From Prinia subflava (Eukaryota > Chordata > Aves > Passeriformes > Cisticolidae), in the NCBI RefSeq assembly GCF_021018805.1, contig NC_086258.1:9835081-9899080 (forward strand): a stretch of 64,000 bases of DNA, written 5' to 3'. Shown one piece after another: positions 26,880 to 64,000 of this stretch. The notes under the pieces were generated by a model that was not told the DNA's origin, ran no database searches, and saw only the letters and a program-made list of their open reading frames with translations. Position numbers and translations under genes: made by a program. Numbering within the stretch: the stretch's first letter is position 1; each line of letters opens with the position of its first letter.

Positions 26880-27306
26880 AGCCTCGGTCCCGAGGCGGTT
26901 CTGGGGCCCGTCCCGGCTGTGGGGCCCATCCCCGCTGTGGGCCGGTCCCGGTGCGTTCGGGCGGTCCCGGTGCGTTCGGGCGGTCCCGGTGCGTTCGGGC
27001 GGTCCCGGTGCGTTCGGGCGGTCCCGGGCAGTTCCGAGCCCTGTCCTGGCTGTGGGCCGGTCCCGGTGTGCCCGGGCGCTCCCGCAGCCCGGGCGCTCCC
27101 CGCAGTCCGCTCCGCGCGATCCAGGCGGGCTTTGCGGCGCTCCCGCGGGCTCTGTCCGCGGGCTCGGTGCTGCCGGCCCGGAGCGCGGCCCGGGCGGCCG
27201 GCGGAGAGCCCGCCCCGCACCGTGATGCGGCCACAGGAGGGGCTTGCCGGGCTCCGGCTCCTGTCTCTCCCCGGAGGGCTTTAGAGCGGCCACTCTTACA
27301 CTTGTC
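26880..27306 (+). promoter_or_regulatory. CRB2: CRB2 promoter CpG island and 5' untranslated region
   Basis: GC-rich, CpG-dense DNA directly upstream of the first coding exon, falling to normal composition inside intron 1. There is no TATA box, as is usual for CpG-island promoters, so the transcription start cannot be placed from sequence alone. No ATG in frame with CRB2 lies between 27244 and the chosen start at 27307. The island carries a 19-bp minisatellite at 26944-27028 and looser GTCCCGG/GTGGGCC repeats around it. Confidence 0.65.
26944..27028. repeat. 19-bp minisatellite in the CRB2 promoter, four perfect copies
   Basis: The unit GGTCCCGGTGCGTTCGGGC repeats without change at 26944, 26963, 26982 and 27001, with a partial fifth copy to 27028. 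Neighbouring sequence on both sides holds degenerate relatives (CTGTGGGCCGGTCCCGGTG). The array lies just upstream of the coding start, inside the promoter or 5' untranslated region. Open frames through it are artefacts. Confidence 0.95.
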
Positions 27307-56918
<29,612 letters not shown>

Positions 56919-57700
56919 GCCCTGCCGTGCCCAGGACCTGCACCTGCAGGCTCTGCCAGGACCTTGAGCTCTCCCAGCCCTGGCAGCGGCAGATCCGCCC
57001 CACCCCAGTCCCCCAGGCCCGGCCACGAAGACGCGGACGTCGCGCACGGGCAGCGGCGCCGAGAGCCGCCCCGGCCGGGCCGGCCCTGCTGCACACCGGG
57101 GGCTCCAGGGGAGCCTCTCCCTCCTCCTGCCCTGCCCAGCAGGAGCTCCGGGCCCCTCCCAGGCAGGAGAGGCACACGAGAGCTGCTTTCCAAGGCAGGG
57201 TGACCCCAGGCACCTGTGCAGCTTCAGCTCCCTGAGTCGCACTCCGGAGCTGGGGAGGCTCATGGCTGGTTTGTATATTCTGCTCTGGTTTTGTCAACAG
57301 CTGAAAAACATTCAAACTCTCCCAGCTCAGGTGTGTGAGGTTTGCAGTCTTCAACAGCAACAGCAGCTGTGACCTCCCTGTGACAGCCCTGCGTTACAGG
57401 GACTGTCAGGAATGATCCTTGGATCAATCATGTTGATCTCGTGGTGCTGTTAGACATTCCCATGGGTACCGAGCAGGGCAGGGGCAGGCAGGACTCCGGG
57501 GTTTGGGCCTGTGCTGGAGTGGGTGTGCGTGGAGGGGAGAGGGTCTGCAGCCTCCTGTGCCTTCCCTGGGCCCCGTGGGACAGGGAGGGGACAGGACGGG
57601 AGAGCTCCTGCCCTGCAGCGCTGTCAGCACAGGGGGCTGAGGGGTGTGAGATGCAGCAGGGTCCTGCGGGAAGCTCTCAGTAACTCCTGTTCTACCGCAG

Positions 57701-57919
57701 CAGCGAGTGTGGGCGCACCTCAGCCACTCCTCGGTGGTGGGAGCAGTCGGGGCTGCGGGGGCCGCCCTGCTCCTCGCAGTGGCTGTAGCCACGGCGATTG
57801 CCATGAAGAGGAGGAGAGCGACTCAGGGGACCTACAGCCCGAGCCGGCAGGAGAAGGACGGGGCCCGCGTGGAGATGTGGAACGTGATCAAGATGCCCCC
57901 GACGGAGCGGCTGATCTGA
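57701..57919 (+). CDS. CRB2: CRB2 exon 13B: second, CRB1-like transmembrane helix and tail (alternative last exon)
   Basis: Starts in phase 0 after a good acceptor (TGTTCTACCGCAG) and encodes 72 residues then TGA. Residues are QRVWAHLSH, a hydrophobic helix from [20 protein letters not shown], and a 37-residue tail with [21 protein letters not shown] and PPTERLI. Tail B aligns with tail A without gaps: 23 of the last 36 residues are identical, including GTYSPS and ERLI. Where they differ, B follows CRB1 as I remember it (RATQ, SRQEK, VEMWN). Spliced to exon 12 instead of 13A it gives a 1461-residue receptor. An intact frame, splice site, helix and both binding motifs argue for a used exon, not a relic. 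Expression is not shown by the sequence. Confidence 0.82.
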   Translation, partial: QRVWAHLSHSSVVGAVGAAGAALLLAVAVATAIAMKRRRATQGTYSPSRQEKDGARVEMWNVIKMPPTERLI

Positions 57920-58275
57920 GCGCGGCTCAGCCCGGGGCTGCCGCAGGAGCTGCCCGGGGGCCGTGGGCGAGGGGACAGCCCTGCACGGCCTCAGGCACTG
58001 CCCGCTGGCACTGCCCGCTGGCACTGCCCGCTCCCCTGCTCCAGCAGCTGCTCACCCCACAAAGCATCCCTGGCAAACTGCTCTGGCAGCAAAACAGCAG
58101 CGCTGGGGAGGAAAACTTGCACTGCCCAGGGCACGAGGGGAGGGAGCAGTGGCCATGGCACAGGGGGGACACGGAACCAGAGAGAAGGTGGGGCTGTGTC
58201 ACAGCCAGAGCTGGCTGGGCCCCTGCTCCTGCAGGCAACAGAAAAACCACCCTGAGGCAGGTCCAGCGAATGGGA

Positions 58276-58281
58276 ATTAAA
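58276..58281 (+). terminator. Proximal polyadenylation signal ATTAAA (candidate)
   Basis: ATTAAA, the commonest variant signal, lies 357 bases after the exon 13B stop. GT-rich sequence (GTGCCTGTGGTTCCTC) follows about 50 bases later as a possible downstream element. Confidence 0.45.
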
Positions 58282-60180
58282 CCACTGTATTCAGAAATAA
58301 TGTGAATAATAAGGGTTTTCAAAAAGACACGTGCCTGTGGTTCCTCTGCAAGGCTAAGCCAGGTGAGTGACTGGTGGGAATCCTTCCTAGAGCTGCTGCT
58401 GCCCTTCCAGCTGGCATGGCAGCAAGTGCCACTGGGCTGTGCTGGACACGGCTGTTGGAGCTTTCCCTGGGACTAGCCCAAACCACGGGAATATCTAAGT
58501 GCCTTTCTGACCCTGAGTGCCAGTTACAGTTAACCTTTGTCAAGGAGGGCGGTTCCACGGAGTTTGATCCGGCTCTGCCACTCCCGAGCAGGGGCTTGGA
58601 GCTGGCCCTGGAACTGACCCTTGTGAGGGCCAGGGCCGAGCATCAGGCGGGACCTGCTGGGTGAGGAGGGGAGAAAGAAAGAGCTCTACAGGTCTGACAG
58701 ATTTGGGCTTGGTACAGAAGAGTGGAATTGAGTTAACCAATCCTTTGACCCAAACCAGGGTTGGTGTGACACAGCATCTGCAATAGAAAGGGGCTTGATT
58801 TTGTGGCTTCACTTCTCCTGTGTTAGTTTTAGCTGTTGAAGGTTCTGTTTCTTCTTTAGCATAATGTGGCAGAGGCTGTGGAAAGAAATGCAGCACAGCA
58901 GGCCAGGTAAGGTCTAAAGTCATTGGTGTTTCAGGATTATCACTACAACTATCAATGAGGAATATTTCAAAATACTGTCTGCTTTTTAATCTCCAAAGTA
59001 CTATTAAAAATCAGGGTGGGAACCTGCCTGCTGTAGCTCATTGCCACAAGAAGATGCTCATCATTCAGGTCTGCTTTTTGGATTTTTTTTCTACTGTAGC
59101 TGTCAATGTTTCTGTAATTGCAAGCAAAGGGAGGGGCACAGAACTACCACTCACATGTGTCCGTTTAAGAACAAGTGTGTCTGAGAAAGAACAGGTCTCT
59201 GCAACAGGCAGCCGACAGCAGAATGAAAATTTTAGAAAACAGAAAAAACAAAGGAGTGGGAGACAATATTTTATGTGTAGGATCACTTTCCCTCTAGCAG
59301 TGAAGAGTGGAAGGTGTGATGGCAGCTGGCTGTGCCTGGGAGGCAGCCGGAGCTGGCAGTGACAGAGATGCCCTGGCTGCAGGTGGAGCCTGTGGCTGCT
59401 TTCCTCTGTTCATCAGCAGTGACTCTGCTGGCTCTGTCCCTGCCCTTTGGGGAGCTCCAGCGCGCTCTGGGAGCAGAGCCAGGGGCACTGCCCGGTCCCT
59501 TGTGGCAGGGGCCTTTGGGGGCAGGTGAGGGGGGTTTCCCTTTGTGTCCAGGAGGCTGCAGGGCAGCAGAGCTGTGCCAGGACTGTGGGGCTGCTGGGCA
59601 CAGACAGAAACCTCTCCTTGGCCCCTGTGCTGCCAGGCAGAGCCGCTGTGGCCTCCTGCAGCCCGGGGATGCAGTGAACTCCTGGGGCTCGGGGGGTCTG
59701 GGGTGTGCCACCTCCACCCCAGCACCCCAGGGCAGGTCCTGCTTCTGCTTTTTCACTGCACGTTTGGTGTTCACACTGCACAGGAATGAGGCAGCAGCAG
59801 CATCTGGCAGAGCCCCTGTTCCCCAGGCCGTGTTCCCAGAGCTCCCCGAGCTCCTGCAGTTCCCTGGAGGTCCCTGGAGCCCCGGCAGGTCCGGCCGTGC
59901 CCCGCAGCAGCTCCTTGGCTGCACTGCAAGCACCCAAAGCCAGTATTAGCAAAGGTGTTAAAATACTCTTGTCAGTGTCTTGAGCATTTCTGCAAAATAA
60001 TTTATGGAAGGTGGGGTTTTTTTCAATAATGAACTTAACTTTCTTTTGATATTTAATTTTTGAATATATTTTTTCATAAAACTGGACTTGGTGTAGTTAA
60101 TTATCATGATCCTGATTTCTTTTGTAATTGTAAATTTTATAATTTGTAAATAATTAGAATGTCCTTCAAAAGAAATTTAC

Positions 60181-60186
60181 AATAAA
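60181..60186 (+). terminator. Distal polyadenylation signal AATAAA (candidate)
   Basis: Canonical AATAAA at the end of an AT-rich tract, followed within 20-40 bases by GT-rich CTGGTTGTTGCCTTGTG. It is the best poly(A) context on + between CRB2 and DENND1A. Confidence 0.6.
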
Positions 60187-60200
60187 ACTTGGTTAAAAAC

Positions 60201-62977
60201 AGACCTGGTTGTTGCCTTGTGACTGACTTTCCCTGAAGAACACCTTGCTGTCTGGATGGCTGATCAGGGTCTGTGCCACACGCCCTGCACAGCTGCAGAC
60301 CTCGCTGGCTCTTCACAGTTAAAGGATTCATTCTGTGAGGATTTGTCCCAGCCCAGGGCCGTGAGCACAGGCCAGGGTGCAGAGCTTTGCCCAGCAGCAG
60401 GACAGAGCTGCTGCACACCAAGGGAGGGAGCTGGGGAACCCTCTGCTCTGCTCTGCTCAGCTCACTGAGCTGAACCATTAAGTTTAATTAAACATTAATT
60501 AAATGCTTAACCATTAATTTTGCCATTAATCCCTGACCTTATGGGCAATGAATAGACTGGAAGGTGGGAAAAAGGGACTCTGTGTCCAGTGACTGCCCCC
60601 TCCCTGTGCAGTGAACTGGAAGCCTCCACCCAGAATGAACGAGATACAGAACTGATTTCACCTGAGCAGCAGCAGATGCACCACAAACGTTGAGGAGGTT
60701 TTTCTTGTTTGTGTGTTTTAACATAATCTCATTTCTCATGGCAGGAAGCAGCTGTAAATAAGCAAAGTGGTATCAAACACAGGGCGAGTACAGGAACAGG
60801 GATAAAGTCAAGTGTAAAGTCACTGCTGAGTAAGACCAGGAATGCTTTTTATACTGGAGAATAAAAACATCCAGATTCCTTCTAGTGCTGAACTAGAGCA
60901 ACTGTTGACACCTGGCACTGTCAGGAATGAATCATGTTAGGCATTCCTGCTTTTTTAAATAAGACACAACAATCCCTAACTGCTGTCCTAGGGACAGTTC
61001 GGATCCTGTGTTACAAGAAGCCCCATTGGAAGTCTCCTGCTTGCAAACCCTGCTCCAGAAGCGAGGAAAGTCACAAACTCCTTGTCCTCCTGTATCTCAC
61101 AGGTGCTAAATAAAGTGGAGGATGAACAAATGGGTGTTAATTCTCTTCAGTGCAACAAAACTGACTTAGCAAATGATCCATGATATGGGCAAAGTAACCA
61201 GAGATGGAAATGAACTGCAGTGGGACAGAATTTCCTGATCTGTGACGGGCTCCTCAGTGTCTGATCACTGTGTGACACTACTGAGTTCAAACAGGCAGGA
61301 CTGTCCAGTGCCCATTGACACCCACCATAATCCAGAACGTTTTATCATCCAGCTCATAGCAAAGGAGCTCTGAAATGCCAGACTGAATGATACATAACAT
61401 TCTTATTCTGAACTGTATCAAATAAAATGGAACTGGTATCTTATACTTTAAATATTTTACTATTCAATACTAAACCCATCTCTCTTTCAACACAAAAAGA
61501 AAATACAAATCCAAGTGAATGGCTTGTCAGAGGAACAGCACTGTACAGAAACAGAATATTCCTGGAATACTGTCGTCTTCCCAAAACCGGCAGCATTTCA
61601 GGTATTATTTTTCTTTTGTACTGCCCAGATTCGAACACAGAGACAGCCATTCCCATTCCCCAGAGTAAGAAAACTTCCAAGATAACATGAATAAAATAGA
61701 TACATTGGAAATCAGATAAAGCTTTACAAGAATTTCCCCATGTGTCCAAGATGATTTCCTTTATCAAAGGCTCAATGGTGATGTGATTCCCACTGCGAGA
61801 GTGACAGGTTTTACACCAGAGTGTGCCCAGATACAAAACAAACCAAAAAAGCACCACTGAAGTGAAACAGAGATGATCAGAGAGAGCAGATCCTGGGGAT
61901 GCTGAGGCTCGTGTGCAATGTCTGGAGAACACAGAGGGGCTCAGAACAGCCAGCTGAGCGTGCCCTGTGCTCTGTGCCCCGCGGGCCAGCGGGGCCAGCC
62001 CCGGGCTCCACGAGGCCACAGAGCCCAGCTCCCCCCGAGCCCCCCAGCACACCGGCCCTCACCTGCACTCAGGAGCTGGGAACCTTGATACCCCACGTTT
62101 GTTCTCCTTTTTGTTCGTAATAATCAAGTAAGATATTGTTACATTCCATTCATATACTGCAATTTATAATATCGATAGATAATATTAAGATACACATATA
62201 TAAGAACTAGGATACTCTTTATGGCCTCTATTTTCTGATGTATTTAACAAAAACAAAGTCAAAAAAATGAAAACAATTGCTGGTGTTTCCAGTTCCCCAC
62301 CAGAGATGCAGGACCAATCCCTGAGCGGCTGCTCTGTGCTGTGGTTCCCAGGCCTGTGACAGCTCTGCCCTGGCTGTTGGAGTTTGGGGTGGGGGAGTCC
62401 AAAGTGCCACCAAAGTCCACCTGACAGCACAGCTCCGGGAGTGGCTGGGCTTCTACCAGCACAAACAGAGGCTGATGATCAGTCCAGGGCAGCCCACAAG
62501 TCAGGCTGTTTGCTGCGCTTTGCATGTGGAAACAAAACGTATCTGTGTGTGCAATGCCAGAAAAACTGAGGCCCATTCCAGAGGCAGGAATGAACCCCAG
62601 CAGAGTGGCTGTGTCACGCTCCAGGTGTGCCAAGGGCTGGAAACACAGGGAGGGAGTAACTTGTGCATCGGCAGTGCTGCCTGAAAAGCTGTGTGTGGAA
62701 ATCCCAACCCACCCCACCCCACCTCCCCTCACGCTTTGGTCAGTGCAGGAATCCCAGGGTTAGGTGGCGGGGAGTGAGGGGGCAGTGGCAGGGACAGGGA
62801 CATCGGGGGCTCTGACCTGTGGGCAAAAGGCTCTCGTGTTGTGTTGCAGCTCAGCGATGGTCCTGCAGCAGTCCTGGCTCAGCCTTCCTTAAAAGAAATG
62901 CTTGGTTTTATGCTGGCTCAAAAAAACCAAAAAATTCCTCTGTCACTTCCAAAAGGACACCAAGGCCACGGGGCGCG
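60201..62977 (-). other. DENND1A: DENND1A 3' untranslated region and/or spacer
   Basis: About 2.8 kb between the distal CRB2 poly(A) signal and the DENND1A stop codon. It probably holds the DENND1A 3' untranslated region, but I could not find a canonical AATAAA on the - strand with a convincing context, so its end is not fixed. A 203-codon open frame at 61441-62052 (-) has no recognisable domain and I treat it as chance. C-rich CCACCCCACC repeats occur near 62708. Confidence 0.5.
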
Positions 62978-64000
62978 TCACTCGAAGGTTTCCCATCGCT
63001 TTCTGAGCTGCTCCACCTTACCTGGTGTGGGGGACACGTCCTGCTTGGTCTTTTTTAACAGATCTTCAAATGGATCTTTTGTCTCCTCAGATTTTGAGGA
63101 CAGTAACACTGACTCCAAGCCCTTGGCTGGCCTGGCAGAGACCAGAGGGGGTTCACTGGCCAGAAGAGCCAGGGCTTGTTTGGGATCTACCTTTGTGCTG
63201 GGCTGGCCCACCTGTAACGTTCGGGGTTTGGAGGGACCACCCAGACACGCTGGCTGCAGGGGGCTGGTGGGAGAAGGGCAGTGGCCCTGCAGGAGCAGGG
63301 AGCCAGCTGCTGGCACAGCTGGAGCCTGGCTGAACAGGTTTGGCATGGACAGCGTGGCCATGTGGTGCTGAGGTCTCTGTGGTGGGTAGAAGCCGGCAGT
63401 GGGGGCTATGAAGCTGGAGCTGTATGCGTGACCTAAGGAGGGGGTGAAGGAGCCCCTCGGGGGCCTGACCAGGGACACTGGAAGGGCTCCTGGCAGTGTC
63501 TGGGTGAAGGGATTCGGGGAGGGCTGCAGAAAAGGCGGTGGGGCTGGGGCAGGATAGCCGAGGGGCTGGGCAAACGGTGCAGCTGCAGGAGGCACCAAGT
63601 CCCTGGGCAGGGCGCCGAAGGCGGGCGCGGGGGCCGAGCCCGGCGGGGCGCTGCCCGGCCAGCCCGCGGCTCGCAGCGGGTCCAGCAGGCTCAGCAGCAG
63701 CTCGCTGTCGTTGGCTGCCCCCTCGGCCTTCACCCGCACGGGCTGCAGCAGCTCGGCAGCGCCCGCGGCCCCGCTCGGCGGCTGCGGCGGGCGGGCGCAG
63801 GCACTGACGGGCGGCGCCGCTTCGGCCTCCAGGGATGCGCCCGCCCCGAAGGGCTCTGCCATGAGAGCTGAAACCAAGGGCCCGCGCCCCTGAGGGGTCA
63901 GCAGCTCCGCTGGCCCAGCTGCAGCCTGGTGCTTGGCAGCCCTGGGTGCTGGTGGTGGTGGCACGATGCCCAGCTCTGGAGTCTTTCTTCCCTGTGGCCT
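62978..64000 (-). CDS. DENND1A: DENND1A (connecdenn 1), C-terminal 340 residues, cut by the window edge
   Basis: The frame is open from the right edge (first codon 63998-64000) to TGA at 62978-62980. It encodes RPQGRKTPELGIVPPPPAPR, a proline-, alanine- and serine-rich disordered region, and the end DPFEDLLKKTKQDVSP...EQLRKRWETFE. This matches the C-terminus of DENND1A as I recall it; DENND1B is the paralogue beside CRB1. DENND1A is a DENN-domain guanine-nucleotide exchange factor for RAB35 acting at clathrin-coated pits and endosomes. The C-terminal part is the adaptor-binding region: here I see DPF (AP-2 ear type), NPF in SPNPF (EH-domain type), and LLSLLDPL, which resembles a clathrin box. 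The DENN domain lies outside the window. Any acceptor site for this exon is at or beyond the edge. Confidence 0.9.
   Translation of the reverse strand, partial: RPQGRKTPELGIVPPPPAPRAAKHQAAAGPAELLTPQGRGPLVSALMAEPFGAGASLEAEAAPPVSACARPPQPPSGAAGAAELLQPVRVKAEGAANDSELLLSLLDPLRAAGWPGSAPPGSAPAPAFGALPRDLVPPAAAPFAQPLGYPAPAPPPFLQPSPNPFTQTLPGALPVSLVRPPRGSFTPSLGHAYSSSFIAPTAGFYPPQRPQHHMATLSMPNLFSQAPAVPAAGSLLLQGHCPSPTSPLQPACLGGPSKPRTLQVGQPSTKVDPKQALALLASEPPLVSARPAKGLESVLLSSKSEETKDPFEDLLKKTKQDVSPTPGKVEQLRKRWETFE

Larger units (their letters stand above)
7611..26880. other. Intergenic spacer between the two promoters
   Basis: About 19 kb with no exon I can support on either strand. Open frames here are short, lack domains and overlap in several frames. 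Visible content: a GC/CpG-rich patch at 15840-16030, a diverged local duplication at 21295-21520, and an AT-only low-complexity tract at 19744-19830. Scattered AATAAA motifs (for example near 9265, 13480 and 15059) have no gene attached. The spacer may hold CRB2 or STRBP enhancers, but nothing in the sequence alone identifies them. Confidence 0.5.
57920..60200 (+). other. CRB2: CRB2 3' untranslated region (proposed)
   Basis: Downstream of exon 13B there is no supported coding sequence. Two candidate polyadenylation signals on + would end the CRB2 message: ATTAAA at 58276-58281 and AATAAA at 60181-60186. The last 200 bases before the distal one are AT-rich, as 3' ends often are, and include TGTAAATA at 60145-60152, a Pumilio-type element. 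The middle part (59300-59950) is GC-rich, and its overlapping open frames are not convincing. Confidence 0.5.

Noticed and set aside
57701..57919. Exon 13B as a decayed pseudo-exon or retrocopy
   Set aside because: It has an intact frame, a good acceptor, correct phase, a full helix and both binding motifs, with no poly(A) tail or flanking duplication.
61441..62052. 203-codon - strand open frame between CRB2 and DENND1A
   Set aside because: Hydrophobic patches but no known family. It lies in the likely DENND1A 3' untranslated region and shares its strand, so it is best read as untranslated sequence.

Overview
The window is vertebrate nuclear DNA, most likely from a bird or another sauropsid. 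Genes are split into exons with GT-AG introns, exons and promoters are GC-rich, and introns and spacers are AT-richer. I see no mammalian-type SINEs and little interspersed repeat. The assignment rests on one nearly complete multi-exon gene, crumbs homolog 2 (CRB2, + strand, 27.3-57.9 kb), and the 3' coding end of a second gene, DENND1A (- strand, 62978 to the right edge). This convergent pair is the arrangement I remember from human 9q33.3, where STRBP lies upstream of CRB2. That order is recalled, not searched.

Layout. 1-6.1 kb: no coding exon found; probably intron or flank of the gene starting at the next CpG island. 6.13-7.61 kb: a strong CpG island with a 12-copy 20-bp minisatellite carrying CAGGTA in every unit; by synteny the likely STRBP promoter and non-coding first exon. 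7.6-26.8 kb: a gene-free spacer with a short CpG-rich patch near 15.9 kb and a few simple or duplicated sequences. 26.88-27.3 kb: the CRB2 promoter CpG island with a 19-bp minisatellite. 27.3-57.9 kb: CRB2. 57.9-60.2 kb: CRB2 3' untranslated region with two candidate polyadenylation sites. 60.2-62.98 kb: DENND1A 3' untranslated region or spacer. 62.98-64.0 kb: DENND1A coding end.

I rebuilt CRB2 exon by exon. Twelve common exons keep one reading frame across every junction and encode a signal peptide, about 21 EGF-like domains and three laminin-G domains (residues 1-1389). Two different last exons follow. Exon 13A (56691-56918) encodes a transmembrane helix and a 37-residue tail of the CRB2 type. 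Exon 13B (57701-57919), 782 bp further on, encodes a second complete transmembrane helix and 37-residue tail ending in the same ERLI motif, but its sequence is of the CRB1 type. Both start in phase 0 after good acceptor sites, so either can be joined to exon 12, giving 1464-aa and 1461-aa receptors with the same ectodomain and different cytoplasmic tails. This is the most striking observation in the window.

CRB2 is an apical polarity receptor whose tail binds PALS1/PAR6 PDZ domains through ERLI and FERM proteins through the juxtamembrane GTYxPS motif. DENND1A is a RAB35 exchange factor of clathrin-mediated endocytosis. I see no reason beyond conserved linkage to think the two work together.
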